A stretch of DNA of 31,880 bases. It comes from Acinetobacter sp. GTDB lineage: Bacteria; Pseudomonadota; Gammaproteobacteria; Pseudomonadales; Moraxellaceae. The DNA lies in contig JASLHF010000252.1 in NCBI GenBank assembly GCA_030152275.1, forward strand, positions 1 to 31,880, written 5' to 3'. The notes under the pieces are model-generated. The model was not told the DNA's origin and did no database searches. It saw nothing but the letters and a program-made list of their open reading frames with translations. Below, in pieces: positions 24,297-31,880 of this stretch (position 1 is the stretch's first letter; each line of letters begins with the position of its first letter). The position numbers and the translations under genes are program-made.

Positions 24297-24802
24297 GTGT
24301 ATCCTTACTCATGCTTAGAAGGGAAGCAATATGCTGACGAAAGTGCAGGGCACGGGTTTTCGTTTGGCTGACTCCAAATGAGTACAGTTAAACGGCGACA
24401 TTTAAGAAAGATGCATCGAGATACGGACAAAATTCTTATTAGCGCATTGAATTGCATTTAATCTAGTATTTTTAAGCTCAATTCGATTCCCGCATTTTAC
24501 CGCACTGCCAGCTGGATTAATCGAATTATTCTGCTAAAGCCATTCTGCCGTCTTTCGCGTTGCTGCATCATGTACAGACATTTGCATTTTGTTATTTAAA
24601 TGCTGACATTCGGTGCTGGCTTGCAGAACATCCAGCGCATTTAGCGCTCAATAAAAATATAGCTGAGTTTGGCGGGCGCGTCAAAAGCGAGTAGAAGTGC
24701 AATAGCACAGGATGCTGCTTTTTATGTCTGGCTGCGGTTTGACTATGCGCGGATGACCGTGCTTAGACTGGAGGAGAAAAGGAGGGGTTTGGCGCAAAAT
24801 AA
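24297..24802. other. Gene-free stretch with an inverted repeat
   Basis: I see no gene in these 500 bases. A perfect 9-bp inverted repeat AATTCGATT (24480-24488) and AATCGAATT (24519-24527) with a 30-nt spacer is present, with no assigned role. Confidence 0.5.
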
Positions 24803-24827
24803 AAAAAACCGCAAGATGCGGTTTTTT
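24803..24827 (-). terminator. rlpA terminator
   Basis: AAAAAACCGCA and TGCGGTTTTTT form an 11-bp stem with a 3-nt loop, 25 bp after the rlpA stop. Confidence 0.92.
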
Positions 24828-24852
24828 GTCAAATGCGTTCAAAGTAAAAAAC

Positions 24853-25464
24853 TTAAGAGTTTGGTCCGTCTACGCGTTCAATATTCACTTTAGCTGTACC
24901 GCTGTTGGTAATACCCAGCTGTTTTGCTGCGCCGTACGACAAATCTAAAATTCGGTTGCCGTGGAACGGACCGCGGTCGGTAACTTTAACCACGATGCTT
25001 TTGCCGTTGGTTTTATTGGTCACACGGATAAAACAGTTCAGTGGCAGGCTGCGGTGCGCTGCGGTTAAGCCATTCATATCGAATGTATCGCCGCTGGCGG
25101 TTTTACGGCCGTGGAATTGGCGGCCATACCATGATGCAGTGCCAGTTTGGCTAAAACGGCGAACCGTATTAGAGGCTACTGCATTCAGCTTTTCAATCAC
25201 TGAAGGCTCATCTTCAGGAATTTCAATTTTAGCAGCGATTGTTTCGCGGCGGATTTTATCGCCGGAACGTTCAGTGATTGAAAGACTGCTTAAGTTCTTA
25301 AAATTTGAGTTGAAGCTTTGTGCTTCTTTGTTCAGCGCACGGGCTGCCAAGCGAGAGTTGTCATTGTCATTTGAAAATGACGACTGAACCATCTCGGCTT
25401 GCGACTGACTTAGAACAACAGCCGTGGCTGCCGCTAAGGCATATTTAATAAGTGATGACTGCAT
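24853..25464 (-). CDS. rlpA: RlpA-like septal lytic transglycosylase
   Basis: This 203-residue exported protein has a signal peptide (about residues 1-23, 'ALAAATAVVLSQSQA'), a low-complexity linker, and a C-terminal double-psi beta-barrel domain (about 108-200). Signature blocks are 'GTASWYGRQFHGRKTASGDTFD', 'TAAHRSLP' and 'VVKVTDRGPFHGNRILDLSYGAA', with the catalytic-type Asp in 'TDRGPF'. There is no lipobox cysteine and no SPOR domain, so it is a short, soluble or loosely held form. RlpA proteins cleave stem-less peptidoglycan at the septum. It follows rodA and mltB but is separated from mltB by 307 bp with terminators. Confidence 0.9.
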   Translation of the reverse strand: MQSSLIKYALAAATAVVLSQSQAEMVQSSFSNDNDNSRLAARALNKEAQSFNSNFKNLSSLSITERSGDKIRRETIAAKIEIPEDEPSVIEKLNAVASNTVRRFSQTGTASWYGRQFHGRKTASGDTFDMNGLTAAHRSLPLNCFIRVTNKTNGKSIVVKVTDRGPFHGNRILDLSYGAAKQLGITNSGTAKVNIERVDGPNS

Positions 25465-25771
25465 TGTTTATCTCCCAAGGGCATTTTTGCGCTTGCAATT
25501 CATTTCAAACCAATCTCAAACAAGTGGTTGAAATCTATGCAAACTTGCCTGTTATTTCACTTTTGCAACTACATTTGACGAAATGGATAATATTCATGCG
25601 GTCAACAAGCTGTCTAGTGTTTAATTAAAATAGTTAAAAAAAGCACGGAAAATAAACAATAATTGGTTAAAAAATAACCATAATTGTAACATTGTATGTA
25701 AAAAGCGCATTTTATGAGCTTTTTAACGCTTTTTTTTATTGACTTTTTTATGGATAAGGAAATTACCAGCA
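25465..25771. other. AT-rich gap between mltB and rlpA
   Basis: No gene is seen. It holds a terminator-like stem, AAAAAGCG (25700-25707) with CGCTTTTT (25727-25734), and must contain the rlpA promoter nearer 25500. Confidence 0.5.
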
Positions 25772-25788
25772 TTATCTGCTGGTAATTT
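25760..25788 (-). terminator. Hairpin overlapping the mltB stop
   Basis: AAATTACCAGCA (25760-25771) and TGCTGGTAATTT (25777-25788) are a perfect 12-bp stem with a 5-nt loop. The right arm encodes the final codons of MltB and the stop codon lies in the loop, so the terminator is built into the gene end. Confidence 0.7.
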
Positions 25789-26770
25789 CTGTGCCTAAAA
25801 GCCACAGTGCTGTGGCATACATACGGCTTTTGTTGTACGTCGTAATAACTTGGAAATTAGGATAAGTAATGTAGTAAATCGGGCCATAATTTTCCTGCAG
25901 CTGAATGACATTAACCAAATCTAAATCATCAATTTTTACTAATGGATTCATGGGGCTAATGCCTTGTGCTTTTAAAACGCCATAAGGAAGAGGCTGAGTT
26001 AAGTCGGCAGAAATCACGCTTTGAGGATTGCTGCCGCTGTAACGGGCTGCAAAAGCGATAGGCTGATTGCGCTGCCAGCCGTTTTGCGCAAGATAATTGG
26101 CAATCGAACCAATGGCATCGACAGCAGAGTTGCGCAGATCTACATGACCGTTGCCGTCATAATCCACACCAAATTTGGGAATGTTGCTTGGCATAAACTG
26201 TGGATAGCCCACTGCGCCTGCATAAGATCCGACAATGGAGTTGGCCGGTACACCGTCTTTATAAGACCAAGCGATTAGCGCAGATAATTCATCTTGGAAA
26301 TACTGTGCGCGGCGCTCATAGCCGAAGCCTAAGGTGGCCAGTGCATCGCGGGTAACAAATGAACCTTTGTTGGCGCCATAACCGGTTTCAACACCTAAAA
26401 TACCCAAAATAACCGATTGCGGCACACCAAACTGCTGTTCGGCGCGGTTTAAGGTGTCTGCATATTGCTGTTTAAAGCGTACACCGCGCTGAATGGTGCT
26501 TTCTGCCAGAAAATTGGTTTTATACTCATACCACGGCTTGCTTTCACCTGGCCGGTTCATAATGTTAATGATATTCGGCAAATTTTTACTGCCGTTCATG
26601 GCCCAATCCACCTGCTCTGCGCTTAAGCCGTAAGTCTGCATGGTTTTTTGTTTAAAATTGAAATATTGCGGATTGTTTTGGAAGTCATTCGCTTGAGAAA
26701 AAGCGCTCAAGGACATCGCGCCGGCAAAAAAATAAATATATTTAAATTTCTTATAGATGTGTGCGTACAT
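25772..26770 (-). CDS. mltB: Lytic murein transglycosylase B
   Basis: This 332-residue peptidoglycan-cleaving enzyme works in the periplasm. It has a signal peptide (residues 1-27, KK near the start and 'YFFAGAMSLSAFSQA' as the hydrophobic part) without a lipobox. The catalytic glutamate is Glu128 in 'GILGVETGYGANKG'. Further family blocks are 'ALIAWSYKDG', 'SYAGAVGYPQFMPSN' and 'GNGHVDLRNSAVDAIGSIANYL'. The ATG at 26770 is chosen because it gives a proper signal peptide with AAGG close upstream; the frame opens at 26827 inside rodA. It starts 22 bp after the rodA stop. Confidence 0.93.
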   Translation of the reverse strand: MYAHIYKKFKYIYFFAGAMSLSAFSQANDFQNNPQYFNFKQKTMQTYGLSAEQVDWAMNGSKNLPNIINIMNRPGESKPWYEYKTNFLAESTIQRGVRFKQQYADTLNRAEQQFGVPQSVILGILGVETGYGANKGSFVTRDALATLGFGYERRAQYFQDELSALIAWSYKDGVPANSIVGSYAGAVGYPQFMPSNIPKFGVDYDGNGHVDLRNSAVDAIGSIANYLAQNGWQRNQPIAFAARYSGSNPQSVISADLTQPLPYGVLKAQGISPMNPLVKIDDLDLVNVIQLQENYGPIYYITYPNFQVITTYNKSRMYATALWLLGTEITSR

Positions 26771-26792
26771 AAACCTTTCTGTTCCGAGCATG

Positions 26793-27941
26793 TTATTTGT
26801 GGGAGTGGATGGACATAACAATGCCAAATGAAGCCATTAGAGTAATAATGGCAGTTCCGCCATAGCTCATAAATGGCAGCGGAATGCCTGTAACTGGTAA
26901 TATACCGCTAACCATTCCGGCATTTACAAAAATATATACAAAAAAGGACAAACCTAAGCCGCCTGCAAGCAATTTTCCATAGTTATGAAAGGATTGCATG
27001 CTGATCTGCATTGTACGGAGAATAATGGCAAAATATAGGGAAAACAAAATTAAAATACCAATTAATCCAAATTCTTCAGAAAACGCGGCAATGATAAAAT
27101 CTGTATGGCCTTCTGGCAGAAAATCTAAATGTGATTGAGTGCCTAAAAGGTAGCCTTTACCTGTCCAGCCGCCTGAACCGATTGCGATTTTTGACTGAAT
27201 AATGTTCCAGCCAGATCCCAATGCATCGGCTTCAGGATTAAATAGAGTCATGACTCGGGTTTTTTGATAATCGTGCAGTAAAAATTGCCATGCAGCGGGC
27301 AGGACAATGGCCGCTGCCCCAGCAGCGCCTCCAATAAATTTCCATGAAAGTCCGCTTAAAAACAGAATAAATACACCGCTGGCCAATACTAGAGCTGATG
27401 TGCCAAGGTCGGGCTGTTTGGCGATGAGCAGAAAAGGCACAGCGGTCAGTACTAAGGCTTTTAAGATTTGAGTAAAGGCAGGCGGGATGGATGCTCTTGA
27501 TAGAAGCCATGCAGCGGTCATCGGCATGGCGATTTTCATAAACTCACTGGGCTGTACGCTGCCGATGCCGGGAATGCTGATCCATCGTTTTGCGCCTAAG
27601 CGGACTTCTCCAAATGCGAATACCATGAAAAGGCACAGCAGGCCAAATGCGTAAAAAAATGGTGAAAAGGCTTGATACATTTTGGGCGGGATTTGAGCCA
27701 GCAAAAACATCACGATAAAGCCTATGCCGAAGCTCATGGCTTGTTTAGACACCATAAGCGTATCTTGTCCAGATGCACTATATAAGGTAATTAAACCCAA
27801 AACGGCAGTCAGCGCGATGAACAGGCAGAGCCAAGGATCTAAATGCAGGCGCATAAAGAAACCATGATCAGGTTTTATGCTAAGCCCGTCACGTGGCGAT
27901 TGGCGCAAGAACTTAGATTGAATGTCTGAGTTGGAGGGCAT
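26793..27941 (-). CDS. rodA: Rod-shape SEDS glycosyltransferase RodA
   Basis: This 382-residue SEDS-family peptidoglycan polymerase of the elongation machinery has about ten membrane spans. The conserved 'LPEGHTDFIIAAFSEEFGLIG' contains the catalytic-type Asp, and 'KQPDLGTSALVL' and 'PLPFMSYGGTAIIT' are also typical. The N-terminal cytoplasmic tail is about 30 residues. Its usual partner mrdA (PBP2) is not beside it; upstream is a terminator and an unrelated gene. It is followed at once by mltB, pairing synthesis with cleavage of the wall. Confidence 0.95.
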   Translation of the reverse strand: MPSNSDIQSKFLRQSPRDGLSIKPDHGFFMRLHLDPWLCLFIALTAVLGLITLYSASGQDTLMVSKQAMSFGIGFIVMFLLAQIPPKMYQAFSPFFYAFGLLCLFMVFAFGEVRLGAKRWISIPGIGSVQPSEFMKIAMPMTAAWLLSRASIPPAFTQILKALVLTAVPFLLIAKQPDLGTSALVLASGVFILFLSGLSWKFIGGAAGAAAIVLPAAWQFLLHDYQKTRVMTLFNPEADALGSGWNIIQSKIAIGSGGWTGKGYLLGTQSHLDFLPEGHTDFIIAAFSEEFGLIGILILFSLYFAIILRTMQISMQSFHNYGKLLAGGLGLSFFVYIFVNAGMVSGILPVTGIPLPFMSYGGTAIITLMASFGIVMSIHSHK

Positions 27942-28027
27942 AACGGCAAGCCATAGAGCAGAATAATAAATCGCCGGATGCTAACATAGGATATTGTTAT
28001 TACAGCATAAAACAAAGATATTCATAC

Positions 28028-28056
28028 AAAAAAACCTAGCTGAGCTAGGTTTTTTT
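28028..28056 (-). terminator. Terminator after the 217-aa gene
   Basis: AAAAAAACCTAGC (28028-28040) and GCTAGGTTTTTTT (28044-28056) form a 13-bp stem with a 3-nt loop. It ends the yadGH-queF transcript and isolates rodA. Confidence 0.93.
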
Positions 28057-28071
28057 GAATTTATGGCAAAA

Positions 28072-28725
28072 TTAAAGCGAATGGAACATCGAATCATGCG
28101 CTTCAGCCAGCGCGCCCAACTCTTCTTTGGTTAGATTTGGGAAGATTTTATCAATAGCAATATGAATGGCTTTGATCACAGCAGAAGAACCAATATCGGC
28201 AGCTTTACGCTTGATCATGCCCAAATCTAAAGTCTTATTAAAGTCATTCATAAAGTGGCGAACAGCAGCTTCAGCAAATTGCTTATATTGCTCGGAAAGC
28301 ACCGCCTTATTAATGTCTGCACCATTTTTAATTTCGGCATAACTATTTTTGAGGTTGGTCACGAGACTTGGGTCAAGGGACAGCCCTACACGATGTGCGC
28401 CCGCAGCATCTTTAAACAGGCTTTTTTCAGAGAATTCAATGGACTGTTTTACCACGTCATTGGATGATTTGCCCAAAAGCTGCTTGAGTAGAACGGCAAC
28501 GGTGGATTTGACATAGCCTGCCAGTTTTTCTGCGGTGTCACGTTTGTCACTGGCAGGAAAAAGATGCACAGGCGCTAAAATTGTCGCACCGATAATTTCA
28601 TCATTAATCAGCAGCGCAGTTTTATCACGCAATGGGTAAAGCGGTTCACTGGAGTTTTTTTTCTCGTGACCAGTTTGAATACTGCTTAAAAGTTCATCTG
28701 TAGGAATAAAACCAAAAAATGGCAT
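28072..28725 (-). CDS. Unknown protein, 217 aa
   Basis: I do not recognise this 217-residue soluble, mostly helical protein. It starts 'MPFFGFIPTDELLSSIQ' and has a helical C-terminal half ('QYKQFAEAAVRHFMNDFNKTLDLGMIKRKAADIGSSAVIKAIH'). The start at 28725 is firm because GAGGT lies 6 nt upstream; the longer frame to 28800 overlaps queF. It follows queF by 17 bp and ends at a strong terminator, so it is the last gene of that operon. The function is unknown. Confidence 0.7.
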   Translation of the reverse strand: MPFFGFIPTDELLSSIQTGHEKKNSSEPLYPLRDKTALLINDEIIGATILAPVHLFPASDKRDTAEKLAGYVKSTVAVLLKQLLGKSSNDVVKQSIEFSEKSLFKDAAGAHRVGLSLDPSLVTNLKNSYAEIKNGADINKAVLSEQYKQFAEAAVRHFMNDFNKTLDLGMIKRKAADIGSSAVIKAIHIAIDKIFPNLTKEELGALAEAHDSMFHSL

Positions 28726-28742
28726 CGCTAACCTCAATGTTT

Positions 28743-29558
28743 TTATTGTCGCGCCAAACGAATTGGGCGAGGCATCCATGTTAAATCCGATACACGGCAA
28801 GGATTGATGTCTAATCCGCCACGGCGTGTATAGGTTGCATATACCATCAGCTTACTGGGTTTAAGGTTTTGCCAAATATCGGCAAACATCTGTTCCACAC
28901 ATTGCTCGTGGAAACCATTATGCTGACGGTAAGAAATAATATAAGCCAAAATGCTACGATAACAAGGCTTGCTTCCTTTATACCTTATAAATACCGTACC
29001 CCAATCGGGTTGACCCGTGACTGGGCAGTTACTTCTTAATAAATGCGAATAAAATTGAACTTCAACTTCTTCATTGTCATCTTCATCTAAAGCCAACAAG
29101 TTGGCATTGGGATGATTTTCCAGTTGTGTTGGCTCTAAGTCATCAATGCAGATGCCTTCTGGCTTGGAAATTTCCACATCATCGACATGAAAGAGATCAA
29201 TGGTTACAGGCGCATTGGCTGCGGCAGATAAGTCTTTTTCAACAGTCGCCTTAAATGCGTCGCGCGATTCAAATTGCGTAAAGTTCATACTATTAAAGTA
29301 GAGCTTTAAAGATTTGGATTCGATTAAATTGTCTGAACTGGCTGGCAGTGTTAAACGGCCAATAGCCACTTGTGGCACACCAGAGGCATTGAGCCATGAA
29401 ATTTCAAAAACATGCCACCAGTCTTTACCTTGGCGAATGCCTTCCACATGGGCATATTGTTCACGTGCTGTGGCACGTGCAATGGGAAACAGAATATCCG
29501 GTTGATATGCTGTTGGGTAATTGGTGTCTTTACCTAAAAGGGAATGTTCTACACTCAT
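28743..29558 (-). CDS. queF: NADPH-dependent preQ0 reductase
   Basis: This 271-residue long (bimodular) QueF reduces 7-cyano-7-deazaguanine to preQ1 in queuosine synthesis. The QueF motif 'ESKSLKLYFNS' lies in the N-terminal half and the catalytic Cys178 in 'LLRSNCPVTGQPDWGT', with Asp185 as the proton donor. The C-terminal 'YTRRGGLDINPCR' is also diagnostic. Its ATG overlaps the permease stop by 1 nt (TAATG), an unusual coupling of a tRNA-modification gene to an exporter. Confidence 0.95.
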   Translation of the reverse strand: MSVEHSLLGKDTNYPTAYQPDILFPIARATAREQYAHVEGIRQGKDWWHVFEISWLNASGVPQVAIGRLTLPASSDNLIESKSLKLYFNSMNFTQFESRDAFKATVEKDLSAAANAPVTIDLFHVDDVEISKPEGICIDDLEPTQLENHPNANLLALDEDDNEEVEVQFYSHLLRSNCPVTGQPDWGTVFIRYKGSKPCYRSILAYIISYRQHNGFHEQCVEQMFADIWQNLKPSKLMVYATYTRRGGLDINPCRVSDLTWMPRPIRLARQ

Positions 29559-30331
29559 TATTCACGCATTCCTGAACCACGAGAAAGTAAATGATACGCC
29601 ACGCCATACAATACAGCGCAACATGCAGTAATAACTGCCAGTGAAATGCCTACATTGACATCGCTATGGCCTAAAATACCGTAGCGGAATGCATTTACCA
29701 TATACACGACAGGGTTGATTAAAGAGAGGCTTTGCCAAAAAGGCCCCAAAGAGGAGATGGCATAGAAAACACCGCCTAAATAAGTCAGCGGCGTCAGGAC
29801 GAAAGTCGGGATTATCGAAATATCGTCAAAAGATTTTGCATAGACCGCATTAATAAAGCCGCCCAGCGAAAATAATAAAGAAGTAATGAGAACGGTATAT
29901 ATAGTCACGAAAATATTGGTGATATGCAATTCGGTAAAAAACAGACTCATGGCAGTCACAATAATGCCGACCAAGACACCGCGACAAACGCCGCCAATCA
30001 CATAACCCCAGAGTACCATGTGTAGCGGTACAGGACTCATAATCAGTTCTTCAATGCTTTTTTGGAATTTTGCGCTAAAGAAACTGGATGATACGTTGGC
30101 ATAGCTGTTGGTAATGACCGCCATCATAATCAAACCGGGCACAATAAATTGCATATAGGTGAAACCGCCCATAGTGCCAATACGTGAACCGACCAAATTA
30201 CCAAAAATCACGAAGTACAAACTCATGGTGATAGCAGGCGGTAATAGGGTTTGTGGCCAGATCCGCATAAAGCGGCGGATTTCTTTATAAACCAGTGTAT
30301 AAAGGGCAATACAAAGTTGATTAAAATTCAT
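29558..30331 (-). CDS. yadH: ABC-2 type permease
   Basis: This 257-residue inner-membrane ABC-2 exporter subunit has six spans. 'FTYMQFIVPGLIMMAVITNSYANVSSSFFSAKFQKSIEELIMSPV' and 'LTPLTYLGGVFYAISSLGPFWQ' are the characteristic blocks, and the length equals E. coli YadH. Its ATG overlaps the ATPase stop by 4 nt, and its own stop touches queF. The substrate is unknown. Confidence 0.9.
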   Translation of the reverse strand: MNFNQLCIALYTLVYKEIRRFMRIWPQTLLPPAITMSLYFVIFGNLVGSRIGTMGGFTYMQFIVPGLIMMAVITNSYANVSSSFFSAKFQKSIEELIMSPVPLHMVLWGYVIGGVCRGVLVGIIVTAMSLFFTELHITNIFVTIYTVLITSLLFSLGGFINAVYAKSFDDISIIPTFVLTPLTYLGGVFYAISSLGPFWQSLSLINPVVYMVNAFRYGILGHSDVNVGISLAVITACCAVLYGVAYHLLSRGSGMRE

Positions 30332-31263
30332 TGTGCTGCACCTTCCAGATTTTTTTCCACCATACGAACAAACAATTCTTCAAGACGGTTGGATTTATTA
30401 CGCATACTGCGTACTTGAATGCCTTGAGATTCCATGAGTTGGAACAAATCATTCATGGTGTGGGCTTTATCCATGGTGACTTCTAAGGTCACAGGGTCAA
30501 CCAAGTTAAAACGTACACCAATAATGTCAAGGTTGAGCGGTTGAATTGGTTCAGCCAAATCGAAGATAAAAGTTTCTTCGTTCAACTGACTGAGGAAGCC
30601 TTTCATTGTCGTATCTTCTTTAATGACACCACGGTCAATAATCGCGATACGGCGACACAGCATTTCTGCTTCTTCTAAATAATGTGTCGTTAAAATAATA
30701 GACGTACCTTTGTCGTTCATTTCGGTGAGGAAGTCCCACATAGAACGACGCAGTTCAATATCAACCCCAGCCGTTGGCTCGTCCAAAATTAGAAGTTTCG
30801 GTTCATGCATCATGGCGCGGGCAATCATCAAACGGCGTTTCATCCCGCCAGATAACATACGGCCTTGTGTGTTGCGTTTATCCCATAAGCCCAGCTTTTC
30901 TAGATATTCTTCAGCACGCTTTTCGGCTAATTTTTTTGGAATGCCGTAATAACCGGCTTGAGTCACTAAAATATCAAAGGTTTTTTCAAACTGTCCAAAG
31001 TTAAACTCTTGCGGTACGACGCCCAAACATTGTTTGGCGTGCGATGGATGAGTATCTAAGTTATGGCCAAAAATTTCGACCGTACCAGAGGTTTTTTTAG
31101 TGAGTGAGCTAATAATACTGATGGTTGTTGATTTTCCGGCGCCATTTGGGCCCAAAAGCGCGTAAAATTCGCCTTCTGGAACTGTTAAATTGATATCTTT
31201 AAGCGCTTGAAAACCGTTTTTATAGGTTTTGGATAAATCTTTTAGCGTCAATGCATCAGTCAT
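30328..31263 (-). CDS. yadG: ABC transporter ATPase
   Basis: This 311-residue ATP-binding subunit is the partner of the permease. Walker A is 'GPNGAGKST' (38-46), the signature 'LSGGMKRRL' is near 137, Walker B is 'LLILDEP' (157-163) with Glu162, and the switch His194 is in 'TTHYLEEAE'. A C-terminal regulatory tail of about 100 residues is present as in YadG. It is the first gene of the four-gene leftward unit yadG-yadH-queF-unknown. Confidence 0.92.
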   Translation of the reverse strand: MTDALTLKDLSKTYKNGFQALKDINLTVPEGEFYALLGPNGAGKSTTISIISSLTKKTSGTVEIFGHNLDTHPSHAKQCLGVVPQEFNFGQFEKTFDILVTQAGYYGIPKKLAEKRAEEYLEKLGLWDKRNTQGRMLSGGMKRRLMIARAMMHEPKLLILDEPTAGVDIELRRSMWDFLTEMNDKGTSIILTTHYLEEAEMLCRRIAIIDRGVIKEDTTMKGFLSQLNEETFIFDLAEPIQPLNLDIIGVRFNLVDPVTLEVTMDKAHTMNDLFQLMESQGIQVRSMRNKSNRLEELFVRMVEKNLEGAAQ

Positions 31264-31405
31264 GAATATCTCACATGGTGAATAGTGCGAGTATTGTGAG
31301 CGAATTGCTCCAATAAACCAAGTAATTCACAAGGAATACTGTGTTGCAAATTTAGGATATTGTACAAAGCATAAGCACAAAAATGCAGAAGCTGTATATA
31401 GTTGC

Positions 31406-31433
31406 TTTACCTTGCTGATTTTTTTGATATGAT
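31406..31433 (+). promoter_or_regulatory. Candidate tRNA-Arg promoter
   Basis: TTTACC (31406-31411), a 16-nt spacer and TATGAT (31428-31433) lie 9 nt before the tRNA 5' end. Confidence 0.6.
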
Positions 31434-31441
31434 GTGCACGC

Positions 31442-31517
31442 GCGCTCATAGCTCAACTGGATAGAGTACAGGTCTCCGAAGCCTGTGGCGTGGGTTCGAG
31501 TCCCGCTGAGCGCACCA
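31442..31517 (+). tRNA. tRNA-Arg (CCG)
   Basis: This is a 76-nt tRNA. The acceptor GCGCTCA pairs with TGAGCGC, the anticodon loop CTCCGAA gives anticodon CCG (decodes CGG), the T-arm has GGTTCGAGTCC, and the CCA is encoded. It is followed at once by an integrase gene, so its 3' end is a probable integration site. Confidence 0.96.
31490..31517 (+). mobile_element. Probable attachment site in tRNA-Arg 3' end
   Basis: P4-type integrases usually recombine at a tRNA 3' end and keep the tRNA intact. The integrase gene lies 165 bp downstream and points away. The matching direct repeat at the far end is outside the window, so the core length cannot be given. Confidence 0.6.
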
Positions 31518-31681
31518 TTTTCCTGTTTTAGCCCATCCGATTAAATACGAAAATCATTAAAAATAAATAACTTGCGCGATTCGCTTGTTTGATGCCGTCC
31601 GACGGCGTTTTAGGATACCGTAAAGTTTTACGGTATTTTTTACGGTATATCCGATTTCTTGTAAAAATATACCGTAAAAAG
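31518..31681 (+). promoter_or_regulatory. Integrase upstream region with 10-bp repeats
   Basis: ATACCGTAAA occurs at 31615-31624 and 31669-31678, and its exact complement TTTACGGTAT at 31627-31636 and 31639-31648. GCCGTC/GACGGC (31594-31606) is a further palindrome. Such an array just before the integrase start could be integrase arm sites, excisionase sites, or an operator. Confidence 0.65.
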
Positions 31682-31880
31682 ATGCCTAAATTAGTTATCA
31701 GTCTGACTGACTCAAAAATTAAGTCTGCAATATCAATACAAAAGAAATCATTTGAAAAGAATATTAAGCTTTCAGATGGTGGTGGTCTTTATTTATTGTT
31801 AGATAGAAAAGGTGGGGCATATTGGCGTTTTGATTATATTCGCCCAATCTCTAAGAAAAGAGCCACTATAGCTATGGGTA
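31682..31880 (+). CDS. P4-type tyrosine integrase, N-terminal part
   Basis: The frame is open to the window edge for 66 codons and is truncated there. It begins MPKLVISLTDSKIKSAISIQ and contains 'KLSDGGGLYLLL' and 'GGAYWRFDYIRP', ending in 'KKRATIAMG'. This is the DUF4102 arm-binding domain found at the start of P4-like integrases, normally followed by 'xYP'. The catalytic domain lies beyond the window. No clear ribosome site precedes the ATG. It drives integration of the element that begins here. Confidence 0.9.
   Translation, partial: MPKLVISLTDSKIKSAISIQKKSFEKNIKLSDGGGLYLLLDRKGGAYWRFDYIRPISKKRATIAMG

Noticed and set aside
24669..24893. 74-codon plus-strand open frame near rlpA
   Set aside because: It runs through the rlpA terminator into the antisense of rlpA, has no ribosome site, and is a low-complexity basic product.
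24905..25387. 160-codon plus-strand open frame
   Set aside because: It is antisense to the well-supported rlpA gene.
31594..31606. GCCGTC/GACGGC palindrome as a tRNA-Arg terminator
   Set aside because: The loop is too small for the full stem and the T-run is short. It is kept only as part of the integrase upstream region.
1..31880. CRISPR arrays, rRNA genes, complete insertion sequences
   Set aside because: No regularly spaced repeats, rRNA sequence or transposase frames were seen on reading both strands.

Overview
The window reads as Gammaproteobacterial chromosome, most likely Acinetobacter. Supporting signs are moderate-to-low GC, the exact form of the rpsB-tsf, map, aspC, rodA-mltB-rlpA and queF proteins, and catabolic gene families typical of that genus. 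This is recognition from the protein sequences; no database search was run. There is no rRNA and no CRISPR array.

Region 1 (1-10900) holds a DUF5713-like gene and then a divergent aromatic-acid catabolic cluster. Leftward runs fahA, maiA, a VOC/glyoxalase-fold enzyme, CoA-transferase subunits A and B, a thiolase and a carboxymuconolactone decarboxylase-like protein. Rightward runs an IclR regulator, an MFS carrier, a flavin aromatic hydroxylase and a 60-aa DUF2783 protein whose start overlaps the hydroxylase stop. The genes form a logical path: uptake, ring hydroxylation, maleylacetoacetate to fumarylacetoacetate, then fumarate plus acetoacetate, acetoacetyl-CoA and two acetyl-CoA. No recognisable homogentisate dioxygenase is present. 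The divergent gap carries a perfect 11-bp inverted repeat that could be the IclR operator.

Region 2 (10900-16300) is a patchwork of small accessory genes: a DUF2726 protein, two identical tRNA-Asn(GTT) genes inside a 119-bp exact repeat, an unknown protein, a hotdog thioesterase, a small unknown protein, an EamA-type carrier and a low-GC DUF2711-like gene.

Region 3 (16300-21550) is core: an aspartate-type aminotransferase, map, and divergently rpsB-tsf. The rpsB leader can fold into a pseudoknot typical of S2 autoregulation. A DUF3465 protein follows.

Region 4 (21590-24300) has an AraC-family regulator broken by an in-frame TAG and a frameshift at an A7 run, directly upstream of azlC-azlD (branched-chain amino-acid export type), then an Mpo1-like membrane protein.

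Region 5 (24850-31265, all leftward) holds two groups. One is the cell-wall set rodA, mltB and rlpA. The other is a tightly overlapped ABC-2 exporter pair (yadG/yadH-like) with queF and an unknown 217-aa protein.

Region 6 (31440-31880) is a tRNA-Arg(CCG) followed at once by AT-rich DNA with four copies of a 10-bp repeat and the start of a P4-type tyrosine integrase. This is the left edge of an integrated genetic element that continues beyond the window.
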